This document shows, in pieces, positions 22,927-33,903 of a stretch of DNA of 64,000 nt (the first letter of the stretch is position 1; each line of letters opens with the position of its first letter). Source of the stretch: Protonemura montana (lineage: Eukaryota > Arthropoda > Insecta > Plecoptera > Nemouridae); contig OX387603.1 of assembly GCA_947568835.1 (NCBI GenBank), positions 2,705,701 to 2,769,700 of the forward strand. The letters run 5' to 3'. The notes beneath the pieces were generated by a model. That model searched no databases. It saw only the letters and a program-made list of their open reading frames with translations, and was not told the origin of the DNA. The position numbers and the translations under genes were made by a program.

Positions 22927-24883
22927 TTTCTCGGTGAAAGATGGCCACCACATGACTTCTTTACCAACAAAAATGAGGACCAGAACAAGCCGTTAAGTGG
23001 AGCCACTGTCATATGACATTTAATTTCGATTTTTCTCGTAGGTTACCCGCTTTTGTAACTTTTCTTGCTCAAAAAATCTCCATCAATGTTTACCTTAACG
23101 ATTGATACACACGTAACGATATTCAAAAGCGATTAACCTACGAGAAATATCAAAATTAAATTTCATACGACATTATGAACGGGGTGTTCCGGTACTCTGT
23201 ATACTTGCTCTTGCTAATTCTTGCTCGGAGATCACTAAGGTGATGTTTCAAAATACTCTCTTGTCTAATAATTAAACATCGTTGATCCACGAAGAACTGG
23301 GTTTGATTTTTGGTCTGATCATGGCTCAGTTACTCCTTCCAGATGCACTACGATATATTCTAGCATTGCATGTTTCGATAATTCAAACCAGCGCCTACAC
23401 GCAACACGCATTAAGTTGTTTCGCGAAATGTCAGTATTTACACAGATGGTCATATCAGCTTTGTTATTGTTTGAATATATCTGAAACTCATTAAAATCAC
23501 CTCATGCCATGATTTGCTAAGCCCATGATTAGCGCTGATAGAAAAGGTCTAGACTTCATTAATAAAACAGAGACACTATCATTAGCCGGGAATTCTGCTA
23601 ACGTCTCAAGGCCTATGATAAGACACCGATGATGGGAAGTCTAGTGCAGAACTCGGTATGATAATCGAATCTGCTGATGATAGAGCAACCGAACTGCAGC
23701 GCTCCCTGAGATTCCGAACAAGAGTGTTTTGAACGTCATCATTTCTTATCGTCCCGCAGGATCTGCGTCATAAGGGGGAAGTTCTTAGTATTCTTCGCCT
23801 ACACGTGCATCTTAGAGCTCAATTCCAGGTCATGACCAAGCCAAGCCCAAAAAGTGTCGCAAAGTTCCAAATTTCTTGCAGGGATCATTTTCACTCTGTC
23901 CAAGCGCCACAGCTGGGGCAAAACGGGCTCCCACACAGTTCGTAAGCTCAGCACTGAACTTAGAGCACCTAAACTTGGCGCCTATTTGAAGTCTGGCCAT
24001 AAACAACACCCAGGTTCGAGTCTAGGGTGTCGTGGGCAATAAGCGAAAATCTTCGGGGAACCATGCAAACGTGTGTGATCGATCCCGTTCCCCGCAAAGG
24101 AGCGGATATTCTCTGGTGGACCCCGTTGAGTTTAGAGACAATCAGGACATCTACAGTTTCCTGTTGCAGCGCAGAGAAGGGTTGATATGGTCACTGATAC
24201 CCGAGCTGTAGACCTAGGAACATGACAGATAACAATGTCGCGCTATTTCGCAAAAACTACCGACCATTGAAGCAAAAAGGGGGTGGTTGTGGTGTCGGTT
24301 GGAAAGGGGGAGGGTCGAGAAAATGTCAGCGAGTTCAAAATTGCTGATTTTCCTTTTTTTTGACCGCATATCACAAAAGGAAATGCACCGGGGGACGAAA
24401 CAAATGGCATGCGCTTAATTTCAATTGTTCTGAGTTGAATTGTCCGCCGCGATACAACAAAAAATCACGAATTGTACGCAAAAATACGCGGCATTGAAAA
24501 ACACGACTCGATGGCGGGCGGCACGCGTGGGACCCGCGGAAAAAAAACTCGGAAAACTCGGAAAAGCCAGGCTCCGACAAATCACAAAAACAGATGTAAT
24601 CTCCGCTCGCAGAAATTGGCAGTTGGCACGTCCACACTCGGCTCTGGTTCTGTCACATCCGGAGTTAGCCCCACCCCTACCCCACCCCCTCGCCATACCG
24701 TAGCCCGTCACTTTCCCCGCGCGGCAGCCCTCTGGCGGGCAAAACAATAAACATGCCGGGCTCTGTCAATGACGTAAACAATTTACACAATTTACTGCGA
24801 GAGAAACGGGACGGGGGGAGGGGGGGGGGACCTGATCGGCGCACATACTTCCTAGCCAAAGAAAACAAATTTCTCGCCACCCC
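22927..24883. other. no gene supported
   Basis: Ordinary sequence with no exon that I trust. GGTTCGAGTCTAGG at about 24013 is a B-box-like match with no clear A box. A purine/C-rich stretch at about 24660-24835 includes a run of G at 24823-24831 just before the 34-bp array. Confidence 0.35.
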
Positions 24884-25189
24884 CGCCTCGACGTGAGAGT
24901 GCGAGGGAGCAAGCACCCGCCTCGACGTGCGGGTGCGAGGGAGCAAGCACCCGCCTCGACGTGCGGGTGCGAGGGAGCAAGCACCCGCCTCGACGTGAGA
25001 GTGCGAGGGAGCAAGCACCCGCCTCGACGTGCGGGTGCGAGGGAGCAAGCACCCGCCTCGACGTGCGGGTGCGAGGGAGCAAGCACCCGCCTCGACGTGC
25101 GGGTGCGAGGGAGCAAGCACCCGCCTCGACGTGCGGGTGCGAGGGAGCAAGCACCCGCCTCGACGTGCGAGTGCGAGGGAGCAAGCACT
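24884..25189 (+). repeat. 34-bp GC-rich minisatellite, 9 copies
   Basis: CGCCTCGACGTG recurs at 24884 and every 34 bp to 25156. Each unit contains GTGCGAGGGAGCAAGCAC, whose ends (GTGC/GCAC) pair, and CCTCG with CGAGG in inverted order. CpG density is high. All frames are open on both strands because the unit lacks stop codons, giving ORFs of up to 157 codons; I reject those as genes. Confidence 0.95.
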
Positions 25190-25738
25190 AGTCGCCGTTT
25201 TCTACGCGACCCAAGGTTTTTTATTTAGAAGCGAGCTTGTTTTTTTTTTCGAAATAATATACACAAACATTAAATGCGATGAACGGAACAGGGAGGCCGG
25301 GAGAGGAAGCTGGAAGAGCGTTGGGTGGTAAGCCACTAATGGGCACGCGTCCTGATTTCTTCTTTCAGTGAAACGTTTTATTTTGCTTGATCAAAAGATC
25401 CATTAAGTGGCTCGGCGGCCGTCCTGAGTTTATGTTTGACAGGAAATAGATTCCCAAGGTTTGCACGGTCGGTCGTTACGGTATTGGGAGGCAGATCTGC
25501 TCGGGGTTCTTCACGGGGGCGAAAATAGTTGGTGTTTTTAACCGGAAAAACCCCGGTTGCGGGACAAGCATCAGATTGGCACATTGGGAAATACACGTAG
25601 TTATGCGTGTGAAAAAAAAGCAATCATAAGAAATGAAATGTCAAATATTAAATAAGCTTGCATGCCAAATAGCCGTGAAATATCGCTGTTATATGTGTAT
25701 ATGTGTATTATGTGTATCCCTGCATCCAGATCTCGGTA

Positions 25739-25815
25739 ACCTAACCTCGTCGTTGGTTACCCATCCGATTCCTGACCGAGCGCAGTGCTGCTTAGCCCTA
25801 GCATACCATAAACAT
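25739..25815 (-). repeat. degenerate 5S-like SINE relic
   Basis: GGTTACCCATCCGATTCCTG, then GCGCAGTGCTGCTTAG, mirrors the reversed 5S head (box C, then box A) with several changes. There is no attached body or tail. Confidence 0.5.
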
Positions 25816-26252
25816 TGCATCGGAAAACTCATTTCGAATCGCAGCGCGGTCTCTCAGATGAAACGTTGCATTCCAATTTTCCGCATTCGACGAAAACAAA
25901 CAGCCGTCGACTCTGGTTTCACTTTGACGCGGCAGTGCGACAAAACGGACACCGTGCCGAAATGGCGCGGACCAACGTCCCCCAGAACACCCAGATAAGG
26001 TGTCTAAATACCAACGATTCGTTGTTCGTAGCTTGACTTGCTGAACCCAGACAAACTACCAGTCAGACAAGCATCCTCCATGCATAGTTTGCTTACAAAA
26101 TTGAAAGAATTTGCTGCCTCAGCCACTCGATTTTCCAAACATAAACCACTAATTTGGATGTTCCATTCCAGAGAAAAGCAGAAATTAGGTACAACAACCT
26201 CATAAATAAAAGGAATCGGTTGAGGGATTCTCACCGAGTCAGAACCAAGCAA

Positions 26253-26579
26253 ACCAAACGGTTTGGCGTGTTGAAAACACAGGCCCTCGTGAGATCACCG
26301 AAGTTAACTAACACTACGCTGGGTCAGGTATTGGATGGTTGACCATCATACACATGACCAGTTCTGTTCGGGAGGGAGGTTGGAGGGATGAAAGTTAAGC
26401 AACACTGCGCTGGGTCAGGTATTGGATGGTTGACCATCATACACATGACCAGTTCTGTTCAGGAGAGAGGTTGAAAGGATGAAAGTTAAGCAACACTTCC
26501 CCGGGGCAGGTATTGGATGGGTGACCATCATACACATGACCAGTTCTGTTCGGAAGAGAGGTTGGAGGGATGAAAGTTA
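26253..26579 (+). mobile_element. 5S-derived SINE, three tandem heads, body missing
   Basis: Starts ACCAAACGGTTTGGCGTG and carries three 5S-like units, the GGGTCAGG-equivalent positions being 26320, 26411 and 26502, an exact 91-bp period. The linker CAGTTCTGTTCGGGAGGGAG repeats between heads. The element stops after GATGAAAGTTAC, before the body, so it is 3'-truncated. Confidence 0.8.
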
Positions 26580-27011
26580 CTCTCTGGACCAATCTAGCGC
26601 GACTGCGTCAAATCTAGGCGCCCTAAGGCTGATATTCTGTTGCGTTGCAGTCTAGCAAAGAGCACAACACTCATCTCCGATTACATAAATTAATTGCACT
26701 ACTTTTTGACGGCCGGTCAAACGACAGAGAGCTAATGAAAACTCGCGAGCGAGCTCGAGTTGCCACCCGAGCGTTGGGTTACTGTCCATGTCAAACGTGC
26801 GTCGCACATTCATTCTTCAATCGATCGCATCGTGGTGGAAATAATGAAATCATTAGCACCGAGGCTCTGTGCTGGAGTCACGCTGAAAATATCTTCTTAG
26901 CAGGAATTCGGCGGGGAAAATAGACGTGGCAAAAATAAGTACAAGGACTCGGCGCAGAGCACGCTCTTGATTTGGACAAAATATAAAAAAAAAAATCATG
27001 TTACGTCCTTT

Positions 27012-27575
27012 TTGTTTTTAGACTCACGTCTACTTTTTTTGAAAATAAAATTACACAATTGGTTTGTAATTTTATGCCTGTTACTTCATCAAGGGCGATT
27101 CCAGTTGTGACAAAGCAAAAGGACCACAAAAATATTAACAATAACCTTGTTTTCCATACGCACTAATTGGTTTAGCAACTAAAAAAAAAAAGAAAAATTT
27201 TAAATCGAAAGTATTAAATATGTTGTGATTGTTTTTAGACTCATGTCTACTTGATGTAAACTTAGCACTAGTTTTAACAAAAACTATTTCAACTGGGTTT
27301 TGAATGCTAAGTGAAGAACAACTAAATTTCCCAACGTTTCGTAACTTGTACCTGTTACTTTATCAAGGGTAAGAGCAGTCCTGACAATTTTCCAATAACA
27401 AAAGAACCACAAAAAATTATAACAATAACCGATCACATCTAAATCCCTTTTGTTATTGGAAAATTGTCAGGACTGCTTTTACCCTTGATAAAGTACCAGG
27501 TACAAGTTACGAAACGTTAGGAAATTTAGTTGCCCTTACCTTAGAATTCAAAACCCAGTTGAAATAGTTTTTATT
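27012..27575. mobile_element. dispersed repeat: two tandem relatives, the second a large palindrome
   Basis: A block beginning GTTTTTAGACTCACGTCTAC (about 27014) and ending near AACAATAACC (about 27144) is repeated in diverged form from 27230. In the second copy, about 27283-27410 is inversely repeated at about 27448-27575 around a loop of about 38 bp. The right arm reads GATAAAGTACC...AAGTTACGAAACGTT. Related GACTCATGTCTAC pieces occur at 33833-33886 and, reversed, near 40017-40036. Similar CGAAACGTT-type ends are known in Penelope-like and other retroelements; assignment here is tentative. Confidence 0.55.
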
Positions 27576-28257
27576 AAATATGTTAGTTCTCCCAATAAGT
27601 GAAATTGATTGTTTATTTCAATGCATAAAGGGTACCAAGCCACCAAGCCAAGAAATACCTGGCACCTGAACCACCAGACATGAGACCAATGCTAATGTCG
27701 TCTCGTTGCATTACGGTGCATGCAGCAATTACGCCCGGTACCACGCGTACTTACAGCCAAAGTACATGCAAAGAGATTAGCAAGCGCGAGCTGCATCTGC
27801 CAGATAGGCGAGATAATATTTTAAATAATGCAAACATCACAGTAAGTCCACCAGGTGTTCTGACTTGGATAAGATGTCGAGGTTTGGTACCAAAAGAAAA
27901 TGCCATTTCACTTGGGTTGTTCAAATATAATTCTATTTGTGGTGCATGAGGTTTGATTGTCTGAGGTTATTCCAATCTATCGACCACTAAACTAGGAATA
28001 ACGGCCGACAGTAGCCTTTTAATCGCGGCGATGACACCAAACGAGCATCTTGAGCGTCGATCTAGACGACCGGGCTCTGAAACGCCCCAGTTCTTGTCGT
28101 AACGGGCAGTTTTATGTCTCGTTGCCCACAAAAAGCTCACAGCTGTGGTTCGTAACAAACTTTCAAAGAAAAACACTATTATCAACTTTGTAGACGATAT
28201 GTTTGTGTTTCGGATATCTGTCGGGTATTGTGGAGTGTATTTAAAATCCGCTGGCCA
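27576..28257. other. no gene supported
   Basis: A plus frame at 27680-27949 passes a GTAAGT donor-like site near 27841, and the minus strand has another GTAAGT near 27755 after a short hydrophobic reading. The two contradict each other, so I call neither. Confidence 0.3.
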
Positions 28258-28811
28258 ACAGGATCCAGCCAGCTGATCTCAAATAACCTGGATAGAGCAT
28301 AGGATCCAGCCAGCTGATCTCAAATAACCTGGATAGAGCATAGGATCCAGCCAGCTGATCTCAAATAACCTGGATAGAGCATAGGATCCAGCCAGCTGAT
28401 CTCAAATAACCTGGGTAGAGCATAGGATCCAGCCAGCTGATCTCAAATAACCTGGATAGAGCATAGGATCCAGCCAGCTGATCTCAAATAACCTGGATAG
28501 AGCATAGAATCCAGTCAGCTGATCTCAAATAACCTGGATAGAGCATAGGATCCAGCCAGCTGATCTCAAATAACTTGGATAGAGCATAGGATCCAGCCAG
28601 CTGATATCAAATAACCTGGACAGAGCATAGGATCCAGCCAGCTGATCTCAAATAACATGGATAGAGCATAGAATCCAGCCAGCTGATCTCAAATAACCTG
28701 GATAGAGCATAGGATCCAGCCAGCTGATCTCAAATAACCTGGATAGAGCATAGCATCCAGCCAGCTGATCTCAAATAACCTGGATAGAACTTAGGAGCCA
28801 GTCAACTGATC
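28258..28811 (-). repeat. 41-bp minisatellite, locus 2, about 14 copies, inverted
   Basis: Reverse complement of the 12.6-kb monomer: GGATCCAGCCAGCTGATCTC, then AAATAACCTGGATAGAGCAT. I count 14 units from 28258, with scattered substitutions. The last unit (near 28794) is strongly decayed. Confidence 0.95.
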
Positions 28812-28990
28812 AAAATTTAAGTCGAGCAATCCATTGTTGGCAACAGGTAAGAGTTTCTTAATCCGAGATGTATCTATGACTTCATTGCTAATTCTTCAGT
28901 TTTTTAAACATATTTTCAACCAATTTTGACCACTAAAGCGGTGAAAACCAAAAAAACTACCGATGAAAACACTAAAAATAGCACGCGCAC

Positions 28991-29258
28991 TGTGAGAGAG
29001 GGCCTCCCAAGATGGCGACCTCGGCTTCAAAGTCTCTCCATGGCAACCGCTAGGCCCAGGTTATTAAAGATCGCCTATCGCTAGCTCGCTCGCAGGGAAG
29101 ACTGTGCTAATATTGTCTAGCCAGCACCATCAACAAGCACACAACTTAACGCTAGGTGATACTCTGGTAATTAGTAAATTAGTCTAACTGTGCACACGAT
29201 GTAAGATTTCACTCCTGCTACAAGATAGGTACCTTACACTGGCGACGAAACCTGTGCA
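28991..29258 (+). mobile_element. probable LTR with primer-binding site (Ty3/gypsy-like remnant)
   Basis: TGTGAGAGAGGG at 28991 to CCTTACA at 29238 gives a 248-bp segment with TG...CA ends. It is followed at once by CTGGCGACGAAACC, the sort of LTR-adjacent primer-binding sequence seen in many animal Ty3/gypsy elements. The segment has ATTAAA near 29065 and an AAGATGGCGAC motif near 29012. No gag or pol frame follows, so only the 5' end survives. The LTR start is less certain than its end, and there is no second LTR. Confidence 0.4.
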
Positions 29259-31059
29259 CGGTAAGTGGATTATGCGCGGTGTACATAGAGTACTTAACGT
29301 ATTAATTAAGTGAATTACAGCACGTTGTGGTCGTGCAACACGGATAGACAATGCCGGGGAGATGGGGAGCGACGCCGCGTTTTAAACTCTGTTCTGGTGG
29401 GCACGCGGGAACAGATGTGGAGATTTGAAATGGGCTTACGAAATAGTAGAATAGTGGTTCTGATATGGGATGGCTAAACCGAGGAACCGAGGAAACTAGC
29501 AAGATTCTAGGTTGACAGCTAAACAAACATCCGTTAACTAAGTTTGTGAAGGCGAGGGAAGCGATTTTTTTCACCTCGAATAGACTAATTATGGATGCAT
29601 TTTGTATGTGTGATTATTTTTAGATAATTTAAGAATGCAGTGCGGATGCCTAGCACAATTTCATGAGCCAATGGAGCAGGAAATTTAGCTAAATAACAAT
29701 ACCGGCTAGCTAGGCCAAAGTCCTGAGGATATTTACATTTTGAACTGTCCGAGATGGGAAACAAGTATCGCAGGAACGAAATCACCGTCCCAAGCGTCGA
29801 GCGGCGAAATAAAGGCATCGTCGCTCTACGGCAAGTTCCCCTTTCTTCCGATAATGCATTCACATGAAATTCAAATTTAATCTAGAACGAGAGAACAAAA
29901 AAAAAAACCCCCGCCAGACTGTAGCGGGAAAAAAACAATACTCTATCCGGTGCACAGCCTCCTCTAATTTAAATCTTGGAAGAAAACACGGAAACGGTCT
30001 ATCGGAAAATTGGCCTCGTGTGGCGTTCCCACCGGGAATAAATTGACTCTGACTTCGTGCAAGATGGCAGAGTCGATTAATCTTGCAGGTAGCCTGATTG
30101 CAGGGAATTAATTTCAAGTAGACAGAGATCGAACCTGCCTGTTAGCTTCAAGCTGGCCTTGGCTCTGGACAAATTGTTTGGGTGTTTCTTTGAAACTAGA
30201 AGAAAGCAGTCAATGAAAATAGCTATGGTGTGAGATTACTTGTACTAAGTCAGCAACGCTGAAAGAACGTTGAATGGTAAATCGATGCATCTGAATATGT
30301 AGTGGTTTTGAGAGTGGTCACCCACCCGAAAGTCTGGCTTAGCGCAAATTGCTTAACGTCAGCGATAGCGCGAGAAATAGAGTTTGCAATTTTTAATATC
30401 GAAACGAGCGAGGAAAAATTGTATTGTAAGATCCGAGAACTTACGAAGTTCCAGACGAGAGAAGTTTGCAAATAAATTGCGGACGGGACAAGAGAATGAT
30501 AAATCAAAGCTGGCAAAGAATTGAAAACAAGTGATAAGTGCACGAGTCCAGAAACCCGTGTGTTTTTCAGGGAGCGACAATATTTATGTTCCCTGTTAAG
30601 AGACCACCTGTGAAACGCCTCGCTGCCTAACTACCTGGCACATGTGCGGGGATTCTGGAAGAAGATTTGTCACCGGGACTTTTTTAAACGTCTCGAATGT
30701 TGTTACAAAAGTGTCTACCGACAAAACAAACACAAACAAGTTACTCACTAAAAGACACTGCTACAATCCAACGAAACCAAGCGGCGCTGTCACCATCTAC
30801 CAAGCGGTATGTACCATTTACATTTAGAATGCCAAACACAACGGGTCCATTGTATTTTTTGTAATTTTCAATATAAACTACCAACTAGCAAATTGCACGC
30901 ATAAGAGCCAATAGGCTGGGCCAATTTTTTTTTCAGTTATAATCCTGGAGATATTATGTACACAATCAAGACCTCAAATCTCAAAAATACAACAGAAATG
31001 GTATGATTTCTTCCAGTAAAAGATAGCAAAGCCAAAAGCAGTTAATTACAAATAGAAAG
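29259..31059. other. no gene supported
   Basis: Unannotated sequence apart from a 5S-like relic at 30314-30360 and a GGTTCGATCTC match on the minus strand near 30128 (an isolated B box). Frames here are short and overlap without preference. Confidence 0.35.
30314..30360 (-). repeat. degenerate 5S-like SINE relic
   Basis: GTGGTCACCCACCCG, then AAATTGCTTAACGTCAG, keeps reversed box C and box A at 5S-like spacing. It has no body. Confidence 0.45.
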
Positions 31060-31412
31060 TGTAACGCCGGGGTGGACGTTGGGTGGGGAAAAAGGCAATA
31101 GTTAAGTTATAGTCATGGTTTTATTGATTACACGTTAAACCCTGGTTATAATTATACATCCTAAATGATGGTTACTATTGTTCTACGCAGAGAGCGGTGC
31201 GTTTAGTTCCGTGGTAGTTGAAGCTCTGCCGGTCCGAGGCGACGCTAGACGTCGTGAGACCTGCATGTATTCTGCTGATGCGTGCACTTGATGCAAGATC
31301 ATCAGTTTAGGCTATAAGGAGTGTGTCAGTCTGACTCTAGGTTAGCTATAGTGTATATCGACTTGAGCATAGTATAGTGGGGTATGGCTAGGAAAAGTGT
31401 AACTTTGTTACA
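31060..31412 (-). mobile_element. solo LTR with 4-bp target-site duplication
   Basis: The 353-bp segment begins TGTAAC and ends GTTACA, a 6-bp perfect terminal inversion with TG...CA ends. AAAG directly precedes it and AAAG directly follows it, a 4-bp target-site duplication. On the minus strand it ends in AATAAAACC...CGGCGTTACA, so the poly(A) signal lies where expected if the LTR reads minus. Size, ends and duplication fit a Ty3/gypsy-type solo LTR left by recombination. It sits within 110 bp of the exon at 31517-31593, on the same strand. Confidence 0.65.
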
Positions 31413-31516
31413 AAAGTACTATAGAAGTTCTACGAAATACCATGTGTAAAAGTCAATCAAATGATAGGTCGCGTTCCTATAGGGGATAGCCGATAAGAGG
31501 AAAGCGTTCAAGTTAC

Positions 31517-31593
31517 CTGGGGGTCAAAATAAGATGACTCGTCGACGGGCCTCTTCATACCCGTCCCAAAGAGCTCCGAGAAAACCGTCTTAC
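31517..31593 (-). CDS. internal exon (long-intron minus-strand gene)
   Basis: Minus strand: a strong pyrimidine tract CTCTTCTGTTTCCTCTTGTG ending TTTGCAG, then 77 bases (two-base lead plus 25 codons), then CCCCAG|GTAACT. It encodes KTVFSELFGTGMKRPVDESS followed by YFDPQ. It ends in phase 0, as the exon at 18916-18797 requires; that intron would be 12.6 kb. Alternatively the whole stretch is one short ATG frame starting MSLTLLFPLVFAG, since pyrimidine tracts mimic signal peptides. I prefer the exon reading because both splice sites and the phase fit. Family not recognised. Confidence 0.5.
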
Positions 31594-33832
31594 CTGCAAA
31601 CACAAGAGGAAACAGAAGAGTTAGCGACATATTGCAAGGTCAAACAACGTCGCCAAGCGTAGTTATGTGTGCCATTAGCTCGTGCAGAGATAGTGCATTT
31701 ATATTTCAACATTTTGGGGTGCCAGTGCCATCTGTGGTTCAATCCAACGCAAGCCCTAGCTACTCCATGTCTGCAGGCTGAACGTTGCTAGAGCAATCAC
31801 GCTAATTTACAAGAAAAACGTCGTGAATATGAAACTGGCCCACCTGTAAAAATACAGTCATGATACGGAATACCACGAGCGGGATGCAATCATTGCAGAG
31901 TTGAAATAAAAGCGAATTTCTTAAATTAAACCCCATGAAACAATTAGCTTGAATGTTGATTCAAAAGCATTCGTGCACGTCATCTACCTTGAATCGGCCA
32001 AGATGTTAGATAAACACTGAGGTTTAACGAGATATGTACCTACATTCCAGAAAGTACCACCGCGACACGAGGTTCTAGACCGTCAACTCATTATGTTAGT
32101 ACAGATTCTCAAATATAAGGACATGCCATGTCAAATCTTACTTCAATTGACAGTGCTAGCAAAAGGCAGAGTATTTAATTATTATAAATACTAAAAACCC
32201 AATTATGGTATCGACCTTTTCTTATCTGATTCGTCCTTAAGCTTTTTAAAGTGTATTACAAAGACGAGACAATGCATAAGGTAACTTCGTGTGTGCACGG
32301 ATAGACCAGCAAAGGGCAAGTACTCAGATAAAGAAACATTTTCAACTCATCTGCGAGCAGGCAAAGATGTTAAACTTGTGATTAACGCTGACACAGTTCA
32401 GTTACATCAGACTTGAAACTTCCGAGGTCCGAAGAATAGTAAAAGACACCATAGAAATCAGCAAATGGGAAAGCAAGTGGATCCTAGCACGTGGATAGCA
32501 TTCTCATGTTTGGAATTAGTCTAGATTCTGGAAGCAAGGTCCAACTGTATTGGTCAGCGATCAAGCAACCGCAGTCCCAACCATGTGTGTGTATTCGAAC
32601 CACGTGAGCCGGCTGATCCCGACCCGTTGTTCGCAACCCGGGAGATGTGATTTTAGGATGACCGTGGGTCAACACGGAGATAATTGGAAGTGAACTCTTT
32701 GCGCGCGAAGATGGTCACGAAAAGCACGTTACACAAGCGGCGAGTGGGGTACAGGGGGGAGGCGGCAGCGACACCGTTGTTGAAAACTAGGGGGAAATAA
32801 CATTCGAATCAATTGAAATATGCATTGGGTGTATATATGGTTTATAGTCACAGTGTTAATGCTTAACGTCCTGATGAATCTAGCACGTGATTACGGTTTT
32901 GATCACCAGATGGCGCTTGCGGCTGTTCTTTTTAAAAAATCTCTACAATTAATAATTTCTAGTTACATATCAATACGATGTATCAATCGTTGAGGAAAAC
33001 TGTCCTTTCAGCGAAAATCAGTCTTGAATGCGAGTAATCTGCGAGAACAAACGAGGTAAATCTAAATTCGAATGACGGTGACTCCATCTCTGGGCGAAAA
33101 CACTTTTTGTCGGTCAAGTAGTCGTCTGTCGGCAATTTTAGCGCAGCAGGACTCGCACTAAAATAGTTCATTCGATGATAAAAGGATCTAGATGAATTGG
33201 TTTTTTCGAGAACCAATGATTTTTCAGAGCATGTTGACAATTCTCGGCAGCTAGGCGAGTCTTTCTATATCCTCTATAATCACGTTTGATGCAGGAAAGC
33301 CATGTTCTTTCTTAATTGCACTTTCCCAAATTGAATAGCGAAAGAAAATTGTAGAAAACAAGTGAAAATGTTCGAGTAGATTACCACGAGACTACATAAA
33401 TACCAATTACGAGACGATAAAAATTAAATTGAATTTTTTTGTTGATAAAATACGAAATTAACTAGGTGCCCAGATTTTCTAATGAACCCGAAACAAACCC
33501 CAGTCGCTTATCCCTGTCAAACACCTGCTACCGTCGTTGTTGCCTCTAAATTAATAACCTCGTCCCCTCACTAAACCAAAAAGAAACGTTTTTTCAGTGT
33601 CCCCGAAGCGAAATCCCGCCAGCTCGACACCCATTGTAACACCTTAATTCCATTTCTTCTCCATCCCAGTGTTAGCCTGTGATCCCGCCCTATTACAAGT
33701 ATACCTGCGAGACAGGATTAAGACAAGACGCGTCAGGACCCGAGATTAATCAACACAAATGTATACAGTCCAAAAGGTGTAAGAATGCTCTAAAGTTATA
33801 TTTAACCAAAATCTGAACTCCAAGCTGAAGTA
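31594..33832. other. no gene supported; may hold upstream intron of the minus-strand gene
   Basis: AT-rich, short frames only. I searched the minus strand for another exon with acceptor, open frame and donor and found none that I trust. Confidence 0.35.
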
Positions 33833-33886
33833 TGATTGTTTTTAGACTCATGTCTACATGATGTAACCTTAGCACTAGTTCAAATA
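33833..33886 (+). repeat. fragment of the 27-kb dispersed repeat
   Basis: TGATTGTTTTTAGACTCATG, then TCTACATGATGTAACCTTAG, matches 27225-27275 with a few changes. It abuts the 92-bp minisatellite, which suggests the array grew inside or next to a copy of this element. Confidence 0.6.
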
Positions 33887-33903
33887 GCTTTTTTCCAAGC
33901 CAA

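Noticed and set aside
24677..25331. ORFs of 76-157 codons on both strands
   Set aside because: All come from the 34-bp array; every frame is open.
27680..27949. 90-codon plus frame with GTAAGT site, and opposing minus signal-peptide-like reading with GTAAGT
   Set aside because: The two readings exclude each other and neither has an acceptor or partner exon.
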